The position numbers and the translations under genes were made by a program. A stretch of DNA of 64,000 nucleotides, taken from contig CM059203.1 of the NCBI GenBank assembly GCA_030323885.1, forward strand, positions 496,001-560,000, given 5' to 3'. The DNA is from Branchipolynoe longqiensis. Lineage: Eukaryota; Annelida; Polychaeta; Phyllodocida; Polynoidae. Position 1 is the stretch's first letter. Every line of letters starts with the position of its first letter. Below are positions 52,320 through 63,774 of this stretch, in pieces. The notes under the pieces are model-generated. The model saw nothing but the letters and a program-made list of their open reading frames with translations, was not told the origin of the DNA and did not search any database.

Positions 52320-53310
52320 GTCCGACTGCACTGATACCTGTGTGTGCTGCCATGACCCACTATGGTGCTGCATATGTGTGCTGATGTGACCCACTATGGT
52401 GCTGCCTGTGTGTGGTGCCATGACCCCTATGGTGCTGCATATGTGTGTGCTGCCATGACCCACTATGGTGCTGCCTGTGTGTGCTGCCATGACCCACTAT
52501 GGTGCTGCATATGTGTGCTGATGTGACCCACTATGGTGCTGCCCGTGTGTGCTGCCATGACCCACTATGGTGCTGCATATGTGTGCTGATGTGACCCCCT
52601 ATGGTGCTGCCTGTGTGTGCTGCCATGACCCACTATGGTGCTGCATATGTGTGCTGCTGTGACCCACTATGGTGATGCCTGGGTGTGCTGCCATGACCCA
52701 CTATGGTGCTTCATATGTGTGCTGATGTGTCCCACTATGGTGCTGCATATGTGTGCTGCCATGACCCACAATGGTGATGTCTGTATGTCCTGCCTTTACT
52801 CACTATGATGCTGCATATGCGCTGCCCTGACCAACCATGGTGCTGCTTCTGTGTGCTACCCTGATCCACCATGGTGCTGCTTTTGCATGCCGCTTTGACC
52901 CACTATGGTGCTCCCTGTGTGTTCTGCCTTGACCCACTATGGTGCTGTCTGTGTGTGCTGCCATGACCCACCATGGTGCTGCCTGTGTGGGCTGCCTTGA
53001 CATCTATGGTGATATCTGTGTGTGCTGCCTTGACTCACTGTGACGCTGCATATGCACTCCCCTGACCACCCATGGTGCTGCTTATGTGTGCTACCCTGAT
53101 CCACCATGGAGCTGCTTGTGCGTGCTGCTTTGACCCACTATGGTGCTGCCTGTGTGTGCTGCCTTGACCCGATATGGTGCTGCCTGTGTGTGCTGCCATG
53201 ACTCACTATGGTGCAGCCTGTCTGTGCTGCCTTCACTCATATGGTGCAGCCTGTGTGTGCTGCCATGACCCACCATGGTGCTGCCTGTGTGTGCTGCCCT
53301 GATAATGGCA
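52320..53310. repeat. 34-bp satellite (about 29 units)
   Basis: The unit is GTGCTGCCATGACCCACTAT, then GGTGCTGCCTGTGT. In the left half it alternates with a GCATATGTGTGCTGATGTGA form, giving a 68-bp dimer. The right half is diverged. Confidence 0.95.
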
Positions 53311-54074
53311 TCGACTCTGGGCACCATAGCATTCATGTGTGTAGCCTGTGCGGAAGGCTCGCACTGTTATAGTGACGGGACCAGCACTTTTTGCCGTTAT
53401 TGACAGAGATGCGTCATTGACAGAGGCCGTTATTGACAGAGTAGACTGTAGGTAGGGCAGCTGAGGAGAGCACTGGTAACCAGCTACCTGGGCCGTTATC
53501 GATCAAGCAACTCGGATCATCCAAACCACTTTTTTTGCGCAGGTACTACAACCTCGGGTTGCATAAACGAACACGCTCAGGGTGGAACAAATGGTGGCTT
53601 ACTCCAAAACCTTTTTTTTTTCTAATAACCCATATAATTACAGCAAAATAGGATTTAAAGTTTTTTATGATTGCATAATTTAGATATATGTCCATTTTAA
53701 TATGGATGGTCTCTTACATTAAAAAAAAGTAGATTTGCAGTACATGACACACACATGTACCAGCAGACATGCTCCTGGAACCCCCAGCCCAGAGTAGGGC
53801 ACTGGGGTTGGATCGTTTTGCACACGGCCTGTGTATTTTTAGGATAACCTTGCGGTGTTCTATTTGAAATCCTGACGACTCGGATGACGCGAATTGTCCA
53901 GAGCGTCATAATCGAATATGGCCCAGGTGCCTGTAGAGTGTGTTATCTGTTATACCGTTGGAGTAGACCATTGTGTGCACATAACTTAGTTGCATAGGCG
54001 TTGTCTGTTACACAGAAATGTCACCAGATTAGACACTTATTTATTTAGCTGCCTCTTTATAATAGTGTGCAAGT
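53311..54074. other. Unassigned stretch
   Basis: GAxAGAG and TTATTGACAGAG short repeats at 53395-53440. No gene is visible. Confidence 0.4.
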
Positions 54075-54365
54075 GAGCTTGTTTGTTGGGTCTTACACCC
54101 TAGCAACATCTACGGTCATACCAAGACGGCTACCGACTTGTGATAGTGCACACTCATGGCGACTTTATAGTGCTGCCCCACTGGGATACCATGTCTACTG
54201 CTGGGACCATGACCTGGTATCCCTGTCAGTCACATTATCCTAATACTAGGCGAACCAATGTCTGTATTGTCTTATTAATGCCAAGCACCAAGCAAGGCAG
54301 CGACAAGTATTACTTGTGTAGGTTTGACTTGGCTCGGGTTCGAACCCACGACCTCGGCCACTGCA
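54075..54365 (-). mobile_element. SINE family S, head incomplete
   Basis: TTGTTGGGTCTTACACCCTA, then GCAACATCTACGGTCATACC, through GGGTTCGAACCCACGACCTC (B box). It is truncated before the A box. Confidence 0.8.
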
Positions 54366-54429
54366 AGTGTGCAGATTGGAGTGTTGCTTTTACTTGCACA
54401 TACTTAGGGACACACATGTCGTGCTCACG

Positions 54430-54775
54430 TGTACTCTAACCACATACACCCACCCACACCCACATGTACTTCCCCCACCCCCACACCACCCACACCCACA
54501 TGTACTCCCCCCACACCACCCACACCCACATGTACTTCCTCCCCACACCACCCACACCCACATGTACTTCCCCCACCCCCACACCACCCACACCCACATG
54601 TTCTTCCCTCCACACCACCCACACCCACATGTACTTCCCCCACCCCCACACCACCCACACCCACATGTACTTCCCCCACCCCCACACCACCCACACCCAC
54701 ATGTACTTCCCTCCACACCACCCACACTAACATGTACTTCCTCCACCTCCACACCACCCACACCCTGACCCCTGG
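54430..54775. repeat. CCACCCACACCCACATGTACTT minisatellite
   Basis: 30-36-bp units CCACCCACACCCACATGTAC, then TTCCCCCACCCCCACA. A His/Thr/Pro frame on + and a Gly/Val/Trp frame on - are artefacts. Confidence 0.93.
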
Positions 54776-54830
54776 ACTCACCCTGACCCCGTAGAAACGT
54801 GGCGTCTCGTGCCAACAACTTCCTGGTGGT

Positions 54831-54857
54831 ATTACAGTTGCACAGTCCGATGGCTTT
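54831..54857. mobile_element. TTAA MITE family T, terminal fragment
   Basis: ACAGTTGCACAGTCCGATGG is the terminal repeat. The rest is replaced by a SINE. Confidence 0.6.
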
Positions 54858-55035
54858 GTTTGTTAGTTGGAGTTTTCCGTCATGGCAACATCTAAGGTCA
54901 TATCAGGACGGGTACCGACTCGTGACTGACAGTGTACACTCATGGAAACTTTACAGTGCCGAGCGGCTGGCAAGGTAGCCACAAGTCTTTGGTTTGACTC
55001 GGTCAGGGATCGAACCCATGATTGATCAGCAAACG
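54858..55035 (-). mobile_element. SINE family S, internally deleted
   Basis: TTAGTTGGAGTTTTCCGTCA, then TGGCAACATCTAAGGTCATA through the stress-free body, then GCCGAGCGGCTGGCAAGGTA directly. The central GACACTGAG..TCCT section is missing. It ends at a B-box-like GGATCGAACCC. Confidence 0.7.
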
Positions 55036-55144
55036 CCCTGTCGAGTGTGCGAACCAGTCCTTCTGACTGTTTTGGGTTGAAGTGCTCACACTGCCCAGGT
55101 TCATTGTGGCTGTTCGATGAGTGTCATGAGTCGGTTCAATGTGC

Positions 55145-55195
55145 AATGCTTACAATGGCTTACAATGGCTTACAATGGCTTACAATGGCTGCTTT
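55145..55195. repeat. TTACAATGGC x4
   Basis: Four tandem TTACAATGGC units. Confidence 0.9.
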
Positions 55196-55559
55196 TACCG
55201 CAGCACCGACTACCGCATGAAGTCCGCACTCAAATGAACACGTTTAAGTCCACAATGCCGTCTCCACCAATCAAATGTGGGAATCTTCACCGAGCTGTGG
55301 CAGTCTGGGCCCCATTGCGCGCAAAACTCTGGCAGGTCACAATGGAGAAGGAAGTACTTTTCCTGGTACCTGCAAGTCGTTGACGTAAAACAAGCTCAGG
55401 CGTGGTCGCCTCCTCCTGTTGTCGCTGGTTTGGTTCGATACAAGTGCTACTTTCCCATTCTGTGTTCATTACTTGGCTGGTGAGCACAGCCCCTCAAACC
55501 CCGTGAAGAGAAATTTCCCAGAAATGTCTTTAAGTCATTTTGAGATTCTGGAAGGTTTC

Positions 55560-56346
55560 AATAGACTGCATCGCCATTCCTGCGGCGTGGTGCATTGTGG
55601 GATGCATGGAAGAAAAACAAACCCGCGAGAAGCACATGGCACATGGCACATGCTAATACACTGTGTGCAGTTATGAAATGTGCTGGTTTCAGCTCATCTT
55701 AGCTCTTGTTTGAAACATAGAATACCAACTAAAAAAATGTATATAATAAAGTAAGATATTAATCTTTTATCCAGCACTGCATTTACATCAATATAATCAG
55801 CACATCTTATACCATCTGCATTTAGATTGAGACAAATCTGGGCACTCAAACTAGTGTTAGAGTCATAGCCAGAGTCAGTTTTACTCATTTTATTCATGTT
55901 TTTTATTTATATCCTAATTCCTATGGTTAATAATATTTTTTGGGCTAGGAAATGGGTACGGTTAATCAGACATGGGTTATATATTTCTTTGAAACAAGTT
56001 TTTGGTGACACATTTGATATTTTAATATTTAGAACAAGAATTACAGAAAACTTATGTCTAATCAACAATGGTGATGTAAACAACAGCCTGTAAAGTGATT
56101 GAAATTGTATGTTTCTGAGCTCAAAATGCTTCATTATGGAGAGTTGTGCCTTAAACACATTCATTATATTATTATATTGCATCCATCCATCCATGTTTGT
56201 GCCAAATTGTTATGTATTTAGATTAATTTTGAATAAAATTGAAGTTTTACCCTACGCATACCTGCAAACTCAATGGCCGTATGCCTTTGCTTTGCTGCCA
56301 ACACCGTTTTCAGCGCATGCGCAGTCGGAACAGTGATCTCGTCTAT
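55560..56346. mobile_element. TIR element family A, copy 2, about 787 bp
   Basis: Termini (A)ATAGACTGCATCGCCATTCC and GGAACAGTGATCTCGTCTAT. The left 300 bp and right 130 bp match 49112-49706. The middle (55880-56180) is different and longer, with (ATCC)3 at 56181. Confidence 0.75.
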
Positions 56347-56544
56347 TGAGTTGAGTTGATTTAAGCAGATAGTCCGTTGGATAGATAGGCTGCGTCACAA
56401 CTGACACATGCTAGTCTCCGTGTGTGGGTGGTGGTGGTGTGTGTGTGTGGGGGGGGGGGGGTTCGTGGATGTACACCAGATGGAATAAAGTGATTGAAGT
56501 GTAATTTATTTACAAAGAATACAAGTAGACATCTCAATTGCACT

Positions 56545-56705
56545 GGTTGATTTAGTGTGAAGATAATGTGACTGAGTGGGGTATTGGGTCATGGTTCCGG
56601 TGATGTGATATCCCAGTGAGACAACCCTGTGAATTTCTCCATGAATGCGCACTGCCACAAGTCATGATATGCCATCAGATGTTGCGAGGGCGTAAAACCT
56701 TAGTT
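56545..56705 (+). mobile_element. SINE family S, 5'-truncated and diverged
   Basis: TTAGTGTGAAGATAATGTGA, then CTGAGTGGGGTATTGGGTCA, ending CATGATATGCCATCAGATGT, then TGCGAGGGCGTAAAACC. Confidence 0.75.
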
Positions 56706-56834
56706 ACTCACTGTCTCACTAAAACAGTTATGATGCTCGCCCAAGCTGTTTCAGCCACTGTCACCGCAGATCTCTCAGCAGGTGCTAGCATTCCTGGAAG
56801 TATGTAGGCACTTAGAGTTACTTTAGTAGCCTGG

Positions 56835-58008
56835 TGTTGATTGACCTGACAATGACCTATCAGTGACCAGGCAGTACTCTGACAGTATTCTGACAGTGAC
56901 CTATCAGTGACCTGGCAGTGATCTGACTGTAATCTGACAGTGACCTGGCAGTAATCTGACAGTGACTAGGCAGTAATCTGACAGTGACCTGGCAGTAATC
57001 TGACAGTGACCTGGCAGTGACCTTGCAGTAGTCTGACAGTGACCTGGCAGTAATCTGACAGTGACTAGGCAGTAATCTGACAGTGACCTGGCAGTAATCT
57101 GACAGTGACCTGGCAGTAATCTGACAGCGACCTGGCAGTAATCTGACAGTGACCTGGCAGTAATCTGACAGTGACCTGGCAGTAATCTAACAGTGACCTG
57201 GCAATAATCTGACAGTGACCTCGCAGTAATCTGACAGTGACCTGGCAGTAATCTGACAGTGACCTGGCAGTAATCTGACAGTGACCTGGCAGTAATCTGA
57301 CAGTGACCTGGCAGTAATCTCACATTGACCTGGTGGTGACTTATCAGTGACTTATCAGTAACCAGACATCAGTCTGAAAGTGACATCAGTGACCAGCAGC
57401 AGCCTGCCATTGACCTGGTGGTGACCTGTCAGTGTCAAACTATCAGTAACCTGGTAGTGATCTGACTGTAATCTGACAGTGACATGGCAGTAATCTGACA
57501 GTGACCTGGCAGTAATCTGACAGTGACCTGGCAGTAATCTGACAGTGACCTGACAGTAATCTGACAGTGACCTGGTGGTGACTTATCAGTGACTTATCAG
57601 TAACCAGACAGCAGTCTGAAAGTGACATCAGTGACCCAGCAGCAATCTGACATTGACCTGGTGGTGACCTGTCAGTAACTGGGCAGATTAGTAACCTTGC
57701 AGTAGTCTGAAAGTGACCTGGTGGTGACCTATCAGTGACAAAATATCAGTAACCTGGCAGCAGTATGAAAGTGACCTGGTGGTGACCTCTCAGTCACAAA
57801 CTATCAGTAATCTGGCAGCAGTCTGAAAGTGACCTGGTGGTGACCTATCAGTCACAAACTATCAGTAACCTGGCAGCAGTCTGAAAGTGACCTGGTGGTG
57901 ACCTATCAGTGACCTATCAGTAATCGGGCAGTAGTCTGAAAGTGACCTGGTGGTGACCTATCAGTGACCTGGCAGCAGTCAAAGTGACCTGGTCGTGACC
58001 TATCAGGT
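56835..58008. repeat. 22-bp satellite with 66-bp superunits in the right half
   Basis: The unit is GTGACCTGGCAGTAATCTGA plus CA. From about 57640, longer units (CAGTCTGAAAGTGACCTGGT, then GGTGACCTATCAGTGAC) take over. Minus-strand open frames are artefacts. Confidence 0.95.
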
Positions 58009-58263
58009 ACCATGCTAAGTATAGAAGCTGTCTTTGGGTTTGGCAGCCATCTTGAAAAGTAGATTGCTTTATCTACGTGAATCCTACAGGTACCAAATCT
58101 TAATTCTGGTGCCCCAAAAAGTGTGAGCTCATTCGGCGAGTGGGCAATTTAAAGTTGTAAGTGTGTTTGCCTTTTGACGGTCTTCTCGTTAATGTAATAT
58201 GGCACTTTTGAAAATAGACCTCCTTACTCGACACTTGGTCACGTGTCTGCTCCATAATTAGAT

Positions 58264-58304
58264 CTACTGTAAAACCTCTCTAAATCGAACGACCTTGGAA
58301 CCGA
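58264..58304. mobile_element. Tigger-like MITE, terminal fragment
   Basis: TACTGTAAAACCTCTCTAAA, then TCGAACGACC, broken at a (GA)n run (58304-58329). Confidence 0.65.
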
Positions 58305-58378
58305 TATAGAGAGAGAGAGAGAGAGAGAGTGTTGATTATTACTTTGAATTTGAGTAAAACATGATCATAAATGGCTAA

Positions 58379-58446
58379 AGGCCCTGTCACACTATGCGCA
58401 TTGCATCAGCGTAGGCTGTGCAGCCCACACGACTGCAACACTAGAC
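58379..58446. mobile_element. Harbinger-type element, left end, interrupted
   Basis: AGGCCCTGTCACACTATGCG after TAA, the TIR of 21952-22738. It is cut by the Tigger MITE at 58449 and may continue weakly after 58628. Confidence 0.6.
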
Positions 58447-58448
58447 TA

Positions 58449-58626
58449 CAGTAAACCCTCTCTAAATCGACTGACCTAGGGACCGAATTTAAGTGGTCCA
58501 TTTAGGGAGGTGGTCGGTTTAGGGAGTTAAAATATAATTACAATGGTATTGTTGGGACCCAAATGAAGTGGTCGATATAGGGGAGTGGTCGATCTGTGGA
58601 GGTGGTGTGTTAGAGAGGTTTTACTG
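58449..58626. mobile_element. Tigger/pogo-like MITE, 178 bp
   Basis: CAGTAAACCCTCTCTAAATC to AGAGGTTTTACTG, TA flanks at 58447-58448 and 58627-58628. It sits inside a Harbinger-type element. Confidence 0.88.
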
Positions 58627-58774
58627 TAGTTACTAATTTAGGACGCAGTGTGGGTGTGCAGCTGGACAACTTCAGTGTAAGGAGGGCAGAAAATGCCTTA
58701 ATTCAGGGAATGCCTTTTGTTAATACACTTTTTTCACAGAGCATGCGCAGTCTGAACCTCGGGTTGTGGGTGAA

Positions 58775-59100
58775 TTTCAGACTTTTTTAACACCTTTTGT
58801 TTTCAAATTCTAACCTAACATAGAACCTTAAGAAAACAACTAACATAGTAATAAGAATAGAACAAAAATACAATGCCAAGAGGGCCCCACAAAAACTAAC
58901 ATAGGCTACTAAGCATACCAACAAAGTATCTACCTGCTACTGAAATGCAGGCAATCAAATAACTTATCAGCAGCTACTGTTTGGTGAGTCAACACCAACA
59001 CTATGGCTGGCCAACATTGAAAACAAGCCTCGGTACCCGGGCTTACATGCTATGGACAGTATAAATACAGCCTCAATAAAAACAAATTAAAATTTAAAAA
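58775..59100 (+). mobile_element. LINE 3' UTR (26.5-kb family), + strand copy
   Basis: AACATAGTAATAAGAATAGA, then CAACAAAGTATCTACCTGCT, TGAAATGCAGGCAATCAAAT and GGACAGTATAAATACAGCCT, then CAATAAAAACAAATT. It matches the 3' UTRs at 16420-16820 and 25793-26200 in inverse. No coding part is present. Confidence 0.85.
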
Positions 59101-59809
59101 GATTTGGTGTAGTAGAAACTGGAATTTAAATCTATTTCAACAAATCATCAGAATATCTTTAAATTGCTATCGGATTGTTCAGTGCAATATTATTTTTATC
59201 GCAGCAGGCAGGCGGGCATTACGCTTACAAGAGAGGGGGGAAGGAAGCCCTATACAGGAAGTGTTATTTCTGCTGCTAATTTTAGACTCTTGTTGTGGAT
59301 CTCACGATGGGAAATCCATCCCTGACTCACAGCTAACTTCAAACCTGTGTTTTGTAGTCAACCTAATTTGAACATATATTTTCACGATGAGACCATATTG
59401 TTGTAATGATAATTAATAATACATTATGGGAGAAAACAACTGAAGGGAAAGTGATCGATCATATAGCTGAGTCAATTCTTTATTCAGGTCTGTTTGTCTT
59501 TGATCATGAAGAACAGTGTTCAAAGGACATGATATTCTAATGACACTTTTCAACGCACATTTCACGATATTTATAATGATATTTTGATATCGTGTTACTA
59601 GGCCATTCTCTGAAACTGGGCACCACATATTTGGTTTCCATGTTATGATGGTGATAATTAATTTTCTTCTTTTGGCATCAAGTAAAATAATTATTGTTGC
59701 TTCGAGGTGTTACGTGTATTTGTGATACTACCTGTATTTAATATATCCCACAACATGTACGAAACGTATATTTGTACGGATTTGTATTTGTGTATTTGTA
59801 TTTGAGGCT
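59101..59809. other. Unassigned AT-rich stretch
   Basis: No recognised gene or repeat. Confidence 0.4.
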
Positions 59810-60045
59810 ATGTTCTGAGATCTGTGACCAATCCCCTGTTTGTCTGATGGTATTATGGGCAGTGTGAGATCTGTGATCAATCCGCTGTTTGTCTGATGGT
59901 GTTACGGGCACTGTGAGGCCATGTTCTGAGATCTGTGACCAATCCCCTGTTTGTCTGATGGTGTTATGGGCAGTGTGATATCTGTGATCAATCCGCTGTG
60001 TGTGTGATGGTATTACGGGCACTGTGAGGCCGTGTTCTGACCCAG
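59810..60045. repeat. About 120-bp dimeric repeat, two copies
   Basis: GAGATCTGTGACCAATCCCC, then TGTTTGTCTGATGG and TATGGGCAGTGTGA alternates with a TGATCAATCCGCTGT form. The pair occurs twice (59813 and 59931). Confidence 0.85.
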
Positions 60046-60298
60046 AGGTCCAATCCCAGCTGCTCCCACCCCGGAAGTCGCGGTCAGGTGCGTCCCAGGC
60101 TGACCAGTCAATAGGGTGCCCCCGGCACTAAACGCTGGCAGCGCCACCACTCGGCGCCAGAGACCCGGCCGCCCAACAGGGTCACGTGATGTCTGAGAGG
60201 CTGGCCCGGTTCAGTGGCCGAGTACGACCATTATTACAAAGTCCTAACGAATGGGCACCCGGCCTTGGGGAGTCAGCAGGCCGCCTAGCATTTCAGAC

Positions 60299-61036
60299 AG
60301 GGCCCATATGTATGAGCCCGGGTTAGCGGTCGTAACCCGACGTTGTGCGGATTTCCCGGGTTAGTGGCGAAAAGTCTGTATGTATGTGTTGGGGTTAAAC
60401 TAACTCGGCGAGTTTAAAGTCACCTGCACTAACCCCATGCGAAAGGAGGGTTAAAGGTGGGGTTAGGCACCGATTATCGCCAAATCTATTCAATGCGATC
60501 ATATTTAACAGAATTACATACGCAATAAGTGAAATTTGATCAATTTAACCCTAAATTCGAACCCTTCTTAAGGCTACCGCCGCATTGGCGGCGATATTAA
60601 TAGTTATATTTTCGAATCGACGAACGTAAAGTAAACAAATCGCCGCCACCGCCGCATCGACATCGCTTTCCATACTGGCGCCGGCGACGGTTTGTTTACT
60701 GTACGTTCGTCGATTCGAAAATATAACTATTAATATCGCCGCCAATGCGGCAGTAGCCTTAATAATGCTTCGAATTTAGGGTTAAATTGATAAAATTTCA
60801 CTTATTGCGTATGTAATTCTGTTAAATATGATAGCATTTTATATATTTGAGCCTAATATATGGCTACAAACCCAGAGGGATTTCCCAAATCTATAAATAA
60901 CTGAAACGTTAGCTAACCCACGCGCGCTTTGGACCCATACATCCCCCCTGACACATTTGGAACCCCGGGGTTAGATAACCCGGGACCCGCCTTTAACCCT
61001 CGTACGGTTAAAAATTGGCTCATACATATGGGCCCT
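60299..61036. mobile_element. Palindromic foldback transposon, 738 bp
   Basis: Termini AGGGCCCATATGTATGAGCC and its exact complement. The outer arms are loosely inverted (GGGTTAG/CTAACCC motifs). The inner arms (60480-60645 and 60660-60830) are nearly perfect complements, with TTCGAATCGACGAACGTA and GCATTGGCGGCGATATTAAT. The centre is a ~30-bp CATCGACATCGC loop. No clear target-site duplication. The ORF at 60551-60745 is a palindrome artefact. Confidence 0.8.
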
Positions 61037-61189
61037 GGACTAGTTCTGTGACAACTTCATCAGGATTGAAAGATCTCCTTCGTTTGGCGGATTTCCACCA
61101 TTTTTTATATTTACCGATTAATGTAAAGGAATCAGGATGTACATGACAGCAATTGGTCAGTTGGATGTATATGACAGCAATTGGTCAGT

Positions 61190-61436
61190 TTGGATTGGTT
61201 AAAAATTGATACTTGTTGCTTCCTAGCCTGGTGCTCAGCATGATTAGGATAGGGCAAGGACTGGTTGGATTAGTGTCAGGATGATGTGACTGAGTGGGAT
61301 ATCAGGTCATGGTGCTGGCAGCCTGGTCTCACAGTCGGACAGGACTATAAAGTTGCCATGAGTGCACACTGTCACAAGTCAGTACCTGTCCTGATATGAC
61401 CTTGGATGTTGCGAGGACCTAAAACAATACCAAACA
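61190..61436 (+). mobile_element. SINE family S, head missing
   Basis: TTGGTTAAAAATTGATACTT, then GTTGCTTCCTAGCCTGGTGC, the full body, 3' CCTGATATGACCTTGGATGT, then TGCGAGGACCTAAAACAATA. Confidence 0.85.
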
Positions 61437-61919
61437 AACAATTCAGGATACCCCCTCCCCCCATTTCTCCTTTTCAGCATGACCTGGTTGAAGACAAAAT
61501 GTTAAATACTTTGTTTGATAAATTTGGTTCCTGCAGGATATTGATACTTACTCTTTGGCATAACAGAACACGAATATCGGGTGAGATCTATACCTCTGGC
61601 TGGCCAACATAATACACTACCGTTTTATTTACTTTGGTCAAAATTTTCAATAGGAGTGAGGTTGATAGTCGTACTCGCAACAGCTCGGCAGTGATACTGG
61701 GCTTTGTCTGCTTGTGCACAAACCGCTGTAGCGCCAGCGGAACCAAGTGAGTAAAGTTAGCAGGGCGAAACGCTACCGACCTTCCCTTAAGTAATATTTA
61801 TATAATGTATTTATATAGCCGGAAATCATTACGACAATTTGATGTGAATATTGTGTGATTTAGTGGAATGGGCATAAAACAGATCCTCATGTAGCAGACA
61901 CATTCATACCACAACCTTC
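61437..61919. other. Unassigned stretch
   Basis: No recognised gene or repeat. Confidence 0.4.
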
Positions 61920-62022
61920 ACAAACCCGTGTAGCTAGGTGGTTAATGAGTTAGTGGGCAGTGTGCCAGTCTGCAAATGAGGGAGATCTAGGCTCGAACCC
62001 TGCACTAGGACCGCAGCATACA
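61920..62022 (+). mobile_element. tRNA-like SINE head, third type
   Basis: TAGCTAGGTGGTTAATGAGT, then TAGTGGGCAGTGTGCCAGTC, AGGGAGATCTAGGCTCGAAC and CCTGC (B-box-like). The body is not like family S or V. A degenerate tRNA gene is a less likely alternative. Confidence 0.45.
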
Positions 62023-62299
62023 TATATGAGCCTGTCTCAAAAGGTGATAACTCTTCTTTTTTTCTCTCCATTGTAACGATTAACACAAAAGAGCACAGAA
62101 ACGGTTACACTGAAAACACAAGGACATTTGCTTCAAATCAATATGTATTCTATTGGGATTATGAAACACTATGTAAAAACCACATCAGTTTATCCATAAG
62201 TAGATAGTATGTTGATCGTTATAATGGACAAAGTTTTGTCCCATATTGCTTAGTACCGTTTGAGACAGTCTCATATACCTTAGTCACTACAGATTGATT

Positions 62300-63562
62300 A
62301 TTGATTGATTGGTGGTTGTTTTACGCCGTGTCGGCAGCATAGGCCATATTCACGGCAAGAAATGCCTGTTTTTTGTTCAAACCATCACTTTTACATGTAA
62401 AAGCAGACAATCAATTATGTGCCAATAGACACTCATTAAATTAGAAAGCTCACAATCATATATTTGTGGTCAAGGGAATTCCCATAGAAAAAGAAAAGTT
62501 TTATTAATAATTGATAGAATCTATTTAGTAAACTATATGAGGCGGTACAGTCCAGCTGCCCTCAAAAAGGCTAAAATGTTTTACCTTAGTAAAAAGGTCA
62601 TGCATACTGTCTGCAGTGTAGAACTGTTGACGCAGGGCCAACAAATCAACGCAACTTAGTAAAATGTGTTTGAGTGTCAGTTCCCCCTTGAGCAGAAAAG
62701 CATGTGTAAGCCACGAGTGGCCGATACGGCAGCGGCTAAGGACCACATGGTCCGGCCGACCTCCCGCATGAGTTTGTGGTGGCTTTCCCACAGATGGTTC
62801 AATTTCTTTAAGTTTATTAATGTTTTGATCCCACTCATGTTGCCATTTGGATTTTATGTGGGTGGCTATTAGTGGTTTCAGATAAGAGTGAGGGATCAAA
62901 CACGGTTCAAGATCACAATTCAGGGCCTTCTTCGCAGCCCGATCAGCTCGTTCGTTTCCTTGTATGCCGGCATGGCCAGGCACCCAGCACAGGTGGATGT
63001 CATACCCATCCGTTGTCAGTTGGTTCATTTTATAAATGACCGTTGCTAGAATAGGGTGATTCATTTTCAGTCCAGCAACAGCCAGGAGGCAAGAGAACGA
63101 ATCACTGTATATAACATAGTTAATGTGGTTGGATACCTCGATACACTCCAACGCGAGAAGGAGTGCTCGGGCTTCTGTAGTGAAAATCGAGCTCTGATCA
63201 GGTAAACATACACCAAATTTTTCCCGTCGGCAGACTGCCGCAGCAGCTACCTGGCTTTGGTCTTTTGAACCATCAGTATATATGGAGAGGTGGTCTGCAA
63301 ACTGGGCTTGAATCTCTGCATGCAGTCCTTGGTGCTCGAGTGGATGTGTCCCAGACTTCCTCAATTCCGTGAGTCGGAGGATAACCGATGGCTTTCTCAA
63401 CAACCACGGGGGATGTTCTGGGACTTTGGCATCCTCCAACACGTCCAAATCCACGCCCAAGGCCTCCAAATGAGGTTTCATTCGGAGCCTCAGTGGCCGG
63501 ATGTAATTTGGCCTGGCTTCATACCTGGATTCGTCATGTTGCTCTAATATACAATTGTGTGC
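62300..63562 (-). mobile_element. LINE with RNase H domain, 3' portion
   Basis: Minus strand. A 318-codon open frame from Met at 63481 to 62525 (readable upstream to about 63560 as ILEQHDESRYEARPNYIRPL) encodes the linker after the RT and an RNase H domain, which degrades RNA in RNA:DNA hybrids. It has YTDGS (Asp70), TTEARALLLALE (Glu103), YSDS (Asp127), then WVPGHAGIQGNERAD (His170, Asp180). All four catalytic positions are present. The tail reads CRIGHSWLTHAFLLKGELTL, then KHILLSC. The usual Cys-x2-Cys between LLKGE and LTLKHILL is missing, so a small deletion hit the zinc-finger-like end. RNase H domains occur in I-, Jockey-related and LOA/R1-type LINEs. The 3' UTR (to about 62300) ends CCGTGAATATGGCC..GGCGTAAAACAACCACCAAT(CAAT)n, very like the SINE 3' end. 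The RT and endonuclease are absent, cut at a SINE head. Confidence 0.92.
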
Positions 63563-63573
63563 AGGATTGATGT

Positions 63574-63662
63574 AATGGGCGGGATGGTCGAATGAGTGGA
63601 GCGGATCACCTGCCTTCCCAGGGGCAGGTCGTGGGTTCGAACTCAGGCAGAGCCAATCTAGT
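63574..63662 (+). mobile_element. tRNA-like SINE head
   Basis: GGGCGGGATGGTCGAATGAG, then TGGAGCGGATC and CGTGGGTTCGAACTCAGG (A and B boxes). It resembles head type one of family S but does not continue into the S body. Confidence 0.6.
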
Positions 63663-63774
63663 GAGTAAAGATTGTAATACCTAACTTGTAAGTACTAGAA
63701 TAGACCAATGAGCAGGACCCGTCTCATATATTGTTATGTAATAATTAGATCTATGTGTTTTATATATCCGGACA

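Noticed and set aside
56904..57323. 139-codon minus-strand frame
   Set aside because: A 22-bp satellite read through three phases (66-bp period).
60551..60745. Ala-rich 64-codon frame
   Set aside because: Lies across the centre of a near-perfect palindrome; the frame is mirrored on the other strand.
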